DNA of 32,984 nucleotides from Candidatus Izemoplasmatales bacterium (GTDB lineage Bacteria; Bacillota_I; Bacilli_A; Izemoplasmatales; Hujiaoplasmataceae). The notes under the pieces were generated by a model, which worked only from the letters and a program-made list of their open reading frames with translations, was not told where the DNA came from and did no database searches. The stretch covers positions 1 to 32,984 of the forward strand of contig JAQVVR010000011.1 of the NCBI GenBank assembly GCA_028698875.1, written 5' to 3'. The position numbers and the translations under genes are program-made. This document shows positions 14,878 through 22,156 of this stretch, one piece after another. Within the stretch, counting starts at the first letter, position 1. The number at the start of each line of letters is the position of its first letter.

Positions 14878-16064
14878 TGATGAATGACTTTGAGTTTATT
14901 GGCGCAACTGAGAAGTTAGACAAAGAGCAAACTCGTCCCAGCATGACATATTGGAAAGATTCATGGCGACGCTTAAAAAAGAATAAAATGGCCGTTGTTG
15001 GTTTGATAAGTGTTATTGCTATTATTTTGATTGCCATTTTCGGACCAATGTTTTCCAAATATAATTATTCTGACCAACAAACTGATTATATGAATATCCC
15101 ACCGTCTTTGCTTCTGTATAAACTGGATGATGATGTTTTCGTGTTTCTTTCGGATTCATACACATTAATTTTAGTATCGGAAGATGGAGAATTATTGGGT
15201 AGACTAACTAAAATTAGAACCGATGCCATCAATAAAATCTACACTTACGAATATAGTGAAGACGAGGAAATTAAGTGTGATTTCTCGTATCGAGTTTTTG
15301 AAGAAAAAAGGAATTTAGGAATTGATGTCGAATTCACTTTTCGCGACCAAGTAATTAACCAACCATATAAGACAGTTGGTAATAAAACATTTCCACTTGG
15401 CTCTGATATGCTTGGCAGAGATATGTTGACAAGGCTTTTATATGGTTCACGAATTTCTTTAATTGTCGCAGCAGCAGCAACACTTGTTAGTTTATTGATT
15501 GGTGTTACTTATGGTGCTATTTCTGGTTTGCAAGGCGGCCTTCTTGATAATATCATGATGCGGATTATCGATATTATTGATTCCATCCCTTTGTTACTAT
15601 ATGTTATCTTGTTAATGGTTATTTTTGATGATAATGGTATGGGAACGATTATTATTACTTTGGGTTTGTTATACTGGGTGGGAATGGCACGACTAGTTCG
15701 CGGACAGGTGTTAAGTTTGAAAGAAACCGAGTATGTATTGGCCGCTCGGATGTTAGGCGTTTCAAAAATGAAAATCATATGGCGACATCTGATTCCCAAT
15801 GCCATGGGGTCAATTCTTGTTTCTTTGACCATGATGATTCCCACCGCGGTTTTCACAGAAGCCTTTTTATCTTTCATCGGATTAGGCGTCTCAAAACCAC
15901 AATCATCTTGGGGGTCAATGGCAAATGATGGTGTCGACACTTTACTTCTCTATCCATATCAGTTACTCTTCCCATCAATTGCCATTGCCATTACGATGTT
16001 GGCCTTTAACTTCTTGGGCGATGGACTGCGTTCAGCGCTTGATCCACGGCTGAGGAAGGGGTGA
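14877..16064 (+). CDS. oppC: Oligopeptide ABC transporter permease OppC with an inserted extracytoplasmic domain
   Basis: A 395-residue partner permease, about 90 residues longer than the classical OppC. The N-terminal helix (residues 40-60) follows the usual SWRRLKKNKMAVVGL start. Between IPPSLLLYK (about 76-84) and the HPFGTDxxGRD-like motif (here PLGSDMLGRDM, about 174-184) lies an inserted, acidic, soluble segment of roughly 90 residues. It should sit on the outer face before the five remaining helices. Such insertions occur in some Bacillota OppC proteins. The EAA-like loop (ETEYVLAARMLGVSK, about 282-296) is intact, so the permease is likely functional. It overlaps oppB by one base and is followed after 4 bases by oppD. 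Confidence 0.92.
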   Translation: MMNDFEFIGATEKLDKEQTRPSMTYWKDSWRRLKKNKMAVVGLISVIAIILIAIFGPMFSKYNYSDQQTDYMNIPPSLLLYKLDDDVFVFLSDSYTLILVSEDGELLGRLTKIRTDAINKIYTYEYSEDEEIKCDFSYRVFEEKRNLGIDVEFTFRDQVINQPYKTVGNKTFPLGSDMLGRDMLTRLLYGSRISLIVAAAATLVSLLIGVTYGAISGLQGGLLDNIMMRIIDIIDSIPLLLYVILLMVIFDDNGMGTIIITLGLLYWVGMARLVRGQVLSLKETEYVLAARMLGVSKMKIIWRHLIPNAMGSILVSLTMMIPTAVFTEAFLSFIGLGVSKPQSSWGSMANDGVDTLLLYPYQLLFPSIAIAITMLAFNFLGDGLRSALDPRLRKG

Positions 16065-16068
16065 CATC

Positions 16069-17088
16069 ATGGAAAAAACTATTTTGGAAGTTAATAATTT
16101 ACACACGACATTTTATACACATCTAGGTAATGTTCAAGCTGTCAGAGGTATCTCCTTTACCATTCGTGAAGGGGATATAATGGGAATTGTCGGCGAATCA
16201 GGCTCTGGTAAAAGTGTCACGGCGATGTCGATAATGGGTCTAGTTGACGAACCGGGAAAAGTTTCAGATGGTTCAGTCCGTTTTGGAAACCTCATACTCA
16301 ATGAACTTTCCGATAAGGACATGACAAAAATTCGCGGAAAAGAAATATCGATGATTTTTCAAGATCCGATGACTTCATTGAATCCGGTATACTCGATTGG
16401 AAATCAGTTGATTGAAGTAATAAGAACACACACGGATATATCGTATAATGATGCCCGTTTAAAGGCTCTTGATTTATTGAAACTGGTTGGCATTCCCGAC
16501 CCGGAAGTCAGGATTAAACAGTATCCTCATCAATTTTCTGGGGGAATGCGTCAGCGAGCAATGATTGCCATGGCAATCTCGTGTAATCCCAAATTGTTAA
16601 TTGCCGATGAGCCAACGACTGCGCTTGATGTTACCATTCAAGCCCAAATCCTTGATTTAATGATGTCATTAAAACAAAAAATTGATACATCCATTATTTT
16701 AATTACGCATGACCTTGGGGTAATTTCCGAAATATGCACTAAAGTTGTCGTTATGTACGGCGGAATGGCAATGGAAAAGGCTGATGTAATCGATTTATTT
16801 GATGATCCTCAGCATCCATATACACGAGGTTTATTAAAATCAATACCCAAAAATTTCAAAGGAGTAAAAGAAAGACTTATTCCCATTGATGGTACTCCAC
16901 CCGATTTATTAAACCCACCTAGCGGTTGTCCGTTTTCACCCCGATGCCCGCATACAATGGGCATTTGTTTAAAAGAAGCATCTCCTCTTTACAAAATATC
17001 GGACAATCATTATGCTTCTTGTTGGTTGCATAACATTGAGGCACCGACCGTTGCGGGATTTAAAAAGTCTCAGGAGGTCGAAGAATAA
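16069..17088 (+). CDS. oppD: Oligopeptide ABC transporter ATPase OppD
   Basis: A 339-residue ATPase that energises peptide import. Walker A is GESGSGKS (42-49), the Q-loop is FQDP (97-100), the signature is FSGGMRQ (156-162) and Walker B is LLIADEP (176-182). The C-terminal oligopeptide-transporter extension holds four Cys: CPFSPRC, then C, then C in ASCW. This pattern binds a [4Fe-4S] cluster in related Opp/Dpp ATPases. It starts 4 bases after oppC, with the RBS AAGGGGTGA across the oppC end, and overlaps oppF by one base. Confidence 0.95.
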   Translation: MEKTILEVNNLHTTFYTHLGNVQAVRGISFTIREGDIMGIVGESGSGKSVTAMSIMGLVDEPGKVSDGSVRFGNLILNELSDKDMTKIRGKEISMIFQDPMTSLNPVYSIGNQLIEVIRTHTDISYNDARLKALDLLKLVGIPDPEVRIKQYPHQFSGGMRQRAMIAMAISCNPKLLIADEPTTALDVTIQAQILDLMMSLKQKIDTSIILITHDLGVISEICTKVVVMYGGMAMEKADVIDLFDDPQHPYTRGLLKSIPKNFKGVKERLIPIDGTPPDLLNPPSGCPFSPRCPHTMGICLKEASPLYKISDNHYASCWLHNIEAPTVAGFKKSQEVEE

Positions 17089-18056
17089 TGAGTACATTAC
17101 TAGATATTAAAAATTTAAAAAAATATTTTGTTACTGGCATCGGAAAAAATAGAAAAGTTTTAACCGCTGTTGATGATGTCAGTTTTACGATTGAAAAAGG
17201 AGAAACATTTGGATTGGTCGGCGAGTCAGGATGTGGTAAAACCACAACTGGACGCACGATAGCTCGTTTATACATTCCTACGGACGGTCAAATTCTATAT
17301 AACAATGTTGATCTTGCAAAATTAAATGAACGAGAAATGCAACCATATCGGCGAGTTATTCAAATGATTTTTCAAGATCCGTATGCTTCGCTTAATCCCC
17401 GGATGACTGTTACTGATATCATCGCTGAGGGTATTGATACTCATAAAATAGCATTTGGGATTGAACGACAAGAAATGATATATCAAATGCTGGAAAAAGT
17501 CGGTTTGAAACGAGAACATGCCGGAAGGTATCCGCATGAATTTTCTGGAGGTCAAAGGCAAAGGATTGGTATTGCCCGATCACTAGCTTTAAATCCGGAA
17601 TTGATTATCTGTGATGAACCGATTTCTGCACTTGATGTTTCCATCCAAGCTCAAGTTGTAAATATGCTTGAAGATTTACAGAAGGAATTTAATCTTACAT
17701 ATCTTTTCATCGCCCATGATTTATCAATGGTTCGCCATATTAGTGATCGCATTGGCGTCATGTATCTTGGCCGTTTAGTCGAAGTCACTACTACAGATGA
17801 ATTATATGATAAGCCACTTCATCCCTACACAAAATCACTATTGTCTTCCATTCCCATTGCTGATCCACATAAAAAAGTGTCGGACACAAGAATAATTCTT
17901 GAAGGTGATGTGGGAAGCCCTATTAACCCCAAGCCGGGCTGTCGTTTTGCACCTCGCTGTCGCTATGCAAAACCCGAGTGTTTTACTGACACACCGCAAC
18001 TCCGCGAAATTAGACCCGGCCACACTGTGGCATGTCATCTCGCGGAACAACTTTAG
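17088..18056 (+). CDS. oppF: Oligopeptide ABC transporter ATPase OppF
   Basis: The 322-residue second ATPase of the Opp heterodimer. Walker A is GESGCGKT (45-52), the Q-loop is FQDP (95-98), the signature is FSGGQRQ (152-158) and Walker B is LIICDEP (172-178). The C-terminus has the same Cys-rich oligopeptide-transporter motif (CRFAPRCRYAKPEC, then C in ACHL). It starts one base inside the oppD stop (TAATG). It is separated from oppA by an imperfect hairpin, which may set different mRNA levels for the ATPase and binding-protein genes. Confidence 0.95.
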   Translation: MSTLLDIKNLKKYFVTGIGKNRKVLTAVDDVSFTIEKGETFGLVGESGCGKTTTGRTIARLYIPTDGQILYNNVDLAKLNEREMQPYRRVIQMIFQDPYASLNPRMTVTDIIAEGIDTHKIAFGIERQEMIYQMLEKVGLKREHAGRYPHEFSGGQRQRIGIARSLALNPELIICDEPISALDVSIQAQVVNMLEDLQKEFNLTYLFIAHDLSMVRHISDRIGVMYLGRLVEVTTTDELYDKPLHPYTKSLLSSIPIADPHKKVSDTRIILEGDVGSPINPKPGCRFAPRCRYAKPECFTDTPQLREIRPGHTVACHLAEQL

Positions 18057-18087
18057 TTAATTTAATCGCATCTAGCGAATAAATTAA
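18057..18087 (+). repeat. Intercistronic hairpin between oppF and oppA
   Basis: TTAATTTAATCGC (18057-18069) pairs with GCGAATAAATTAA (18075-18087) with one mismatch and a five-base loop. There is no T tract after it, so it is not a normal terminator. It more likely protects or processes the mRNA so that oppA exceeds oppBCDF, which is inference. Confidence 0.65.
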
Positions 18088-18123
18088 AATATAATAAGGA
18101 AAAAGGAGAAAAGGAGAACGAAA

Positions 18124-19920
18124 ATGAAAAAAATGTTGGCAGTATTATCAACTTTTCTGTTGTTATTTGTTTTAATTGGCTGCGGCACAACCACAGTCGA
18201 TAATTCAACAACAGCAGCGGAAGTCACAGTATTAAACTGGAACATCGGTGCCGAACCGGAAACGATTGACCCGGGTTTAAACGGCGCTTCTGACGGTGGC
18301 GACGTCATCAGCCAAACTTTTGAAGGTTTGGTTCGGGAAGTCAATGGTGTGGTTACACCTGGAATCGCTGAAACATGGAGCACTTCAACTGACGGTCTCA
18401 CCGTCACCTTCAATTTGAGACACTCCAAATGGAGCGATGGCTCAGATCTAGATGCAGACGATTTTCTCTATGCCTGGAGACGGGGACTTGATTTACGGAC
18501 GGCAAGTGAATATACCTGGATTTGGGAATATACGAATATTGTTGGTGCCGTTGCAGCTGTATATTGGACCGATGATTGCGACAATGACGCAGCAGAAGAA
18601 ACATGTAACGTATATAATGATAACGGTGTGTTAGTTGGAACAGACTATTCAGATGATTTAGACGACACCACTGGCAAAACTATTGATACAACAATCTCTG
18701 AAGTTGGAATCGCCAAAGTTGACGATTACACGATTACTGTTACATTGGTTCAACCAACTAGTTATATCGTTAGTTTACTATCATTCTATCATTTCATGCC
18801 CGTAAAACAATCCGCAGTTACATCCGCAGATGGCGAAGATGGTGCATGGGCAATTCATCCAGCTACCGCAGTTTCCAATGGTGCTTTTTATCTAACCGGA
18901 TACACAACGGGTGATGGACTAGTTTTATCAAAAAATCCAAATTTCTGGGATGCTGATAATGTTCACTTAACTCAAATTAATGCTAAGTTTATTGATGAAG
19001 ATGCATCCGCATATTATGCTTATCAACAAGGAACTCTCGATGTAATTCCTTCAGTTCCGGCGGCTATGGTTCCAACTCTTGTTGCCGAAGATGAAAATTT
19101 CCACGTTTTTGCTTTATTGGGAACTTATTATGTTAACTTAAATATGGATATGGCTTTATTTCAGAATTTAAAACTACGGAAAGCATTAGCTTATTCCATT
19201 GATCGCGAAGCAATCTGTGAAGCTTTGAGTGCTGGCCAAATTCCAGCTACTGGATATGTTCCTGAAGGCTTCATTGACAATGAAGGAAATGATTTTTCGG
19301 ATACTGCTGGTGATTTTGGTATCGTTGTCGATGATGGAAACTATGCAATAGCACAAACTCTTTTCAAAGAGGCTGCTGTTGAACTGGGATACGCTACAAG
19401 CGTTACTGATACTGCAGGGCTTGCTGCTTTCATCACCGCTGTAAACGCTTATTCATATATGTCAAACAATGGCTCTGGTCACGACTTAATTGCTCAAATG
19501 ATTATCGAATCATGGAGTGTTAATCTCGGTTTGACAATTGAATATGAAAACCAAGAATGGGCTGTTTTCCAAAACACTCGTCAGAATGGTGACTACGAAA
19601 TGTCTCGTGGTGGTTGGTTAACTGACTATATGGACCCATCCGGCATGCTTGCTATTTTCACGCTAGATAATGCTTATAACGATCCAAATTATTCCAATGC
19701 TAACTTTAACACACTTATGACTCAAGCTATTGAAGCAACTGATCCAGCCGTTCACTTTGCAAAACTGTATGAAGCACAGGAACAATTAATGAATGATATG
19801 CCGATAATACCGCTATATTACTATTCGGATACTATCTATATCAAGAGTTATGTTAAGGGTTGGGCAAGAAGTGTTCTTGGATCAATCGATTTAACCCGCG
19901 TTTATATTGAAGGTAAATAA
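18124..19920 (+). CDS. oppA: Oligopeptide-binding lipoprotein OppA
   Basis: A 598-residue extracytoplasmic solute-binding protein (family 5) that captures peptides for OppBCDF. The signal peptide ends in the lipobox LIGC with acylated Cys20, so the mature protein is membrane-anchored. A Thr/Ser-rich linker follows. The family motif is at about 65-90 (FEGLV...PGIAETW), then FNLR and KWSDG (about 96-106). An acidic stretch with two Cys (C152 and C161, context TDDCDND...EETC) forms an insertion at about 148-190. SIDREAICEAL near 358-368 is a typical second-lobe motif. AAGGAG appears twice before the ATG, and the closer copy is well spaced. It is the last gene of the operon. Peptide length preference cannot be read from sequence. 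Confidence 0.95.
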   Translation: MKKMLAVLSTFLLLFVLIGCGTTTVDNSTTAAEVTVLNWNIGAEPETIDPGLNGASDGGDVISQTFEGLVREVNGVVTPGIAETWSTSTDGLTVTFNLRHSKWSDGSDLDADDFLYAWRRGLDLRTASEYTWIWEYTNIVGAVAAVYWTDDCDNDAAEETCNVYNDNGVLVGTDYSDDLDDTTGKTIDTTISEVGIAKVDDYTITVTLVQPTSYIVSLLSFYHFMPVKQSAVTSADGEDGAWAIHPATAVSNGAFYLTGYTTGDGLVLSKNPNFWDADNVHLTQINAKFIDEDASAYYAYQQGTLDVIPSVPAAMVPTLVAEDENFHVFALLGTYYVNLNMDMALFQNLKLRKALAYSIDREAICEALSAGQIPATGYVPEGFIDNEGNDFSDTAGDFGIVVDDGNYAIAQTLFKEAAVELGYATSVTDTAGLAAFITAVNAYSYMSNNGSGHDLIAQMIIESWSVNLGLTIEYENQEWAVFQNTRQNGDYEMSRGGWLTDYMDPSGMLAIFTLDNAYNDPNYSNANFNTLMTQAIEATDPAVHFAKLYEAQEQLMNDMPIIPLYYYSDTIYIKSYVKGWARSVLGSIDLTRVYIEGK

Positions 19921-19970
19921 AATCGTAATCGAGGATTTGTTTAACCGATTTAAGTGTCAATTAGAAATAG

Positions 19971-20003
19971 AAAGATGGTTGTCTTCTGACAATCATCTTT
20001 TTT
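19971..20003 (+). terminator. Terminator of the opp operon
   Basis: AAAGATGGTTGTC (19971-19983) pairs with GACAATCATCTTT (19988-20000) with one G-U pair and a TTCT loop, ending in six T. Confidence 0.92.
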
Positions 20004-20066
20004 GTTTTATTGTACGATAAAACTGTAAAATATGTTACAATTCTCATATAGGATGTGATGATAACC

Positions 20067-20399
20067 ATGCTCGAATTTGATATTAAATCCGATCTTCCCA
20101 CTGTTGATGAAGCAAAACATCGCTTGATTTCCATTCTGTCAGAATGCCGAAAAACAGAAAAAGTCATAAAAATCATCCATGGATATGGCTCATCAGGTGT
20201 AGGCGGAACTATAAAAAAAGCGGTTCATCTCCTATTGATGATGCAAAGGAATGCTCATATGATTAAGTCATTCATTCCCGGCGAAGCTATTGCGTTAATG
20301 CGTGGCTATGATGAGGACATTCGTCGATATAAGCATTGGATTGAAAAGGATTCTGATTTTCATAAAGGTAATGATGGAATTACATATGTTATTTTTTAA
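20067..20399 (+). CDS. Small Smr-domain-like protein
   Basis: A 110-residue protein resembling a lone Smr (MutS2 C-terminal-like) domain. The pattern is VDEAKHRLISIL (about 13-24), then IKIIHGYGSSGVGGTIKKAV (about 35-54), which holds the HGxGxG-type loop of Smr nucleases, then a late hydrophobic strand and FIPGEAI. The usual N-terminal LDLHG-like motif is replaced by LEFDIKSDLPT, so the His there is missing and nuclease activity is uncertain. The start is ATG at 20067: AGGATGTGA (20050-20058) closely matches the anti-SD and excludes the earlier GTG (20055) and ATG (20058). It is a single gene. An extended -10 cannot be identified upstream. Confidence 0.75.
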   Translation: MLEFDIKSDLPTVDEAKHRLISILSECRKTEKVIKIIHGYGSSGVGGTIKKAVHLLLMMQRNAHMIKSFIPGEAIALMRGYDEDIRRYKHWIEKDSDFHKGNDGITYVIF

Positions 20400-20423
20400 A
20401 AAAAAGCCGAGATGGCTTTTTTT
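20398..20423. terminator. Bidirectional terminator between smr-like and HAAS genes
   Basis: A-rich strand with GCC (20398-20408) pairs with GGCTTTTTTT (20414-20423) around GAGAT. The A and T runs on both sides let it end transcripts from either direction. Confidence 0.85.
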
Positions 20424-20425
20424 AC

Positions 20426-21532
20426 TTATTTATTAAGAATTCCAGCAATCGGTATTAAGAGAAAGGCTAACCAAGATATAGTCCAAAGATCACAGAAATA
20501 ACCAAGCACGAAGAAGATGGTGGTCGCAATGAATGGTGAAAGTGCGACAAACCAGTTTTTGCGAGGACCTTTTACGATAATTGCAACTACAGGAACCAAA
20601 AGAAATATTAACCATAAATAACCCCAAGAATTGAAGAAGATACCACCGACAAAATAGATAGCTATTGCTATAATGGCAGTAATTTTTACAGCTAAATCAT
20701 GTTTAAAAAAATCAATGTTGAAGTCATTAATCAAAACGCCATAAATAACTGGTAACAGGAAAGCTAAAGCACCATAATCCCATCTTCCCAAAGCATATCC
20801 ACAATATAAATAGACCCCAATTGCGACAATAAAAGTCATTTCAAACCAAAAAGCACGGGCTTTGTTTTTCATATTGAGAATACCAATCATTGGAATTAGC
20901 ATAAAAACAAGCCATCCCGGATTCCAATAGCCAAAATTGCCAAGAATGAAAAACACGGTAACCGCTACAAATGGTGAAAGAGCGGTAATGGTCTCAATGG
21001 GACGCATGGTTTTACCAGAATTGAGAATAGCAATTACCGGAACTGCTAAAAAAACTAGCCAAGTTGGATGCCATATATGGGTAACAAAACCAATAATTAA
21101 ATAAATACCGGTAACTAGAAAGGGGGAAAGAGCAGTTAACATATGTGTTTTGTTTTTTCCTGACATTCCAAAAATAATACCGGAAACAGGAATCAATAAG
21201 AACACCACCCATCCCGGGTGATAGTAGCCATATCTGCCAAGGATAAAGAAAACAATAACGCATAAAAACGGCATTAAAGCGATGATTTTGTTTGAGTGAC
21301 GATGGTGATGACGAGACTTATTATTATCACATAGTTGGTAATTTTCGCTTAACTCATCAACGATTTTTTGGGGTTTTCCTAAATAATCGATGATTTCAGC
21401 GTCAGTTAATCCTCGTTCTCTTCCATCATCATACATTTGGGAATAATCATTAATGATGTCATCAATTTCGGCACGGGTGATATCATATAAGCCCAATAAA
21501 ATTCGTATTTCTTTTAAATATTTATCTTTCAT
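20426..21532 (-). CDS. HAAS-domain (DUF1700-like) membrane protein with six two-helix repeats
   Basis: A 368-residue protein. Residues 1-70 form an all-helical HAAS/DUF1700-type domain (EIRILLGLYDIT, DIINDYSQMYDDG, DAEIIDYLGKPQKIVDEL), which typically pairs with PadR regulators. A His-rich linker (RHHHRH) follows. From about 80 to the end come six tandem copies of a roughly 45-residue unit: a hydrophobic helix beginning SPF/PF and containing FFILG, a short loop with W or aromatic residues, then WLVFLLIP and G-I-L. The membrane part looks like internal duplication of a helical hairpin. It overlaps the padR stop by 11 bases, so translation is coupled. It is probably the sensor or target of PadR, perhaps in envelope stress. 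Confidence 0.85.
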   Translation of the reverse strand: MKDKYLKEIRILLGLYDITRAEIDDIINDYSQMYDDGRERGLTDAEIIDYLGKPQKIVDELSENYQLCDNNKSRHHHRHSNKIIALMPFLCVIVFFILGRYGYYHPGWVVFLLIPVSGIIFGMSGKNKTHMLTALSPFLVTGIYLIIGFVTHIWHPTWLVFLAVPVIAILNSGKTMRPIETITALSPFVAVTVFFILGNFGYWNPGWLVFMLIPMIGILNMKNKARAFWFEMTFIVAIGVYLYCGYALGRWDYGALAFLLPVIYGVLINDFNIDFFKHDLAVKITAIIAIAIYFVGGIFFNSWGYLWLIFLLVPVVAIIVKGPRKNWFVALSPFIATTIFFVLGYFCDLWTISWLAFLLIPIAGILNK

Positions 21533-21845
21533 GTTTTTCTCCTCCTAGAAGATTAAATACGCCTTTAGAAAATTTCCGCCATTCACTTTCATATTCATCA
21601 AGATGTAAACGACCTTGATTGGTAATGGTGTAATACTTTCGTGGTGCTCCAATACCGGTGGCTTCAGTAAAGGTATCGAAATAACCTTGTTCCGTGAGAC
21701 GACGCAAAATTGGATAAATAGTGTTTTCGTTTACATCAATTTCTTTGGAGATCGCTTCAATAACTGCAAAACCGTAAATATCTTTTTGGGCGACAATATG
21801 CAAAACACACATCTCGATAACCCCTTTTTTAAACTGTGAGTTCAC
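21522..21845 (-). CDS. PadR-family transcriptional regulator
   Basis: A 107-residue winged-helix repressor of the small PadR subfamily. The core is KGVIEMCVLHIVAQKDIYGF (about 7-26), then VNENTIYPILRRLTEQGYF (recognition helix, about 37-55) and GAPRKYYTITNQGRLHL (wing, about 64-80). The start is the GTG at 21845, 7 bases after a perfect AGGAGG; the upstream ATG lies on the wrong side of this RBS. Its promoter region carries two matching palindromes, so autoregulation is likely. It is the first gene of the padR-HAAS operon, and its ligand or signal is unknown. Confidence 0.92.
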   Translation of the reverse strand: MNSQFKKGVIEMCVLHIVAQKDIYGFAVIEAISKEIDVNENTIYPILRRLTEQGYFDTFTEATGIGAPRKYYTITNQGRLHLDEYESEWRKFSKGVFNLLGGEKHER

Positions 21846-21860
21846 GATTGCACCTCCTAC

Positions 21861-21873
21861 TGTGCCATGCACA
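21861..21873. promoter_or_regulatory. PadR operator 1 (palindrome)
   Basis: TGTGCCATGCACA is a perfect palindrome with arms TGTGC/GCACA. Flanks TAC on the left and CTA on the right match those of the second site. It lies just downstream of the predicted start of the minus-strand padR transcript, where bound protein would block elongation or initiation. Confidence 0.6.
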
Positions 21874-21878
21874 CTATA

Positions 21879-21907
21879 AGAATATCACCTTACTGTGTAA
21901 AACACAA
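21879..21907 (-). promoter_or_regulatory. Promoter of the padR-HAAS operon
   Basis: On the minus strand, TTGTGT (21907-21902), a 17-base spacer and TATTCT (21884-21879). The -35 is embedded in operator 2. Confidence 0.6.
21894..21906. promoter_or_regulatory. PadR operator 2 (palindrome)
   Basis: TGTGTAAAACACA is a perfect palindrome covering the -35. It shares the pattern TACTGTG-N5-CACA-N-TA with operator 1. The two centres are 33 bases apart, close to three helical turns, so two dimers could bind on one DNA face. Confidence 0.6.
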
Positions 21908-22156
21908 TACCATTTTTTAATTTTCTTTAATATTTGTGAGTTCTCCGTTAGAATGAGATAAAATCATCATTGTTTCTTTAACAGAAAAAAAATCGTATGT
22001 TCCACAGAAGAAAGCGCTTGTTTTTTTTTGTGATTTGCGTTATATTATTAGCGTGCGTGAAACGCTTTTTTTATGTGGATTTAACTTGCAAGTGGAAATG
22101 TGCGTAAAGAAGGATTACTTCTTCCACAAATATATTATTTAATACGGAGGCTTTTT
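21908..22156 (+). promoter_or_regulatory. Structured leader region upstream of pntAA
   Basis: A candidate promoter is TTGTGA (21934-21939), 17 bases, then GATAAA (21957-21962), overlapping TAAAAT. Downstream, AGCGT (22050-22054) and ACGCT (22062-22066) form a short hairpin followed by seven T, which is terminator-like. AAAGCG (22011-22016) can pair instead with CGCTTT (22063-22068). A second hairpin (GTGGAA 22092-22097 with TTCCAC 22122-22127, inner GAAG/CTTC) stands just before the RBS. It has no resemblance to a riboswitch class I know. Confidence 0.4.

Noticed and set aside
14877-16064. Frameshift or gene fusion in oppC
   Set aside because: The frame is continuous, flanking motifs are intact and comparable insertions are known in the family.
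20426-21532. CRISPR or DNA-level tandem repeat suggested by the repeated protein units
   Set aside because: The repeats are visible in the protein only; nucleotide copies have diverged and there are no spacers.
22007-22021. CcpA cre-like site (GAAAGCGCTTGT) before pntAA
   Set aside because: Only one half matches the consensus; more likely part of the hairpin alternatives in the leader.
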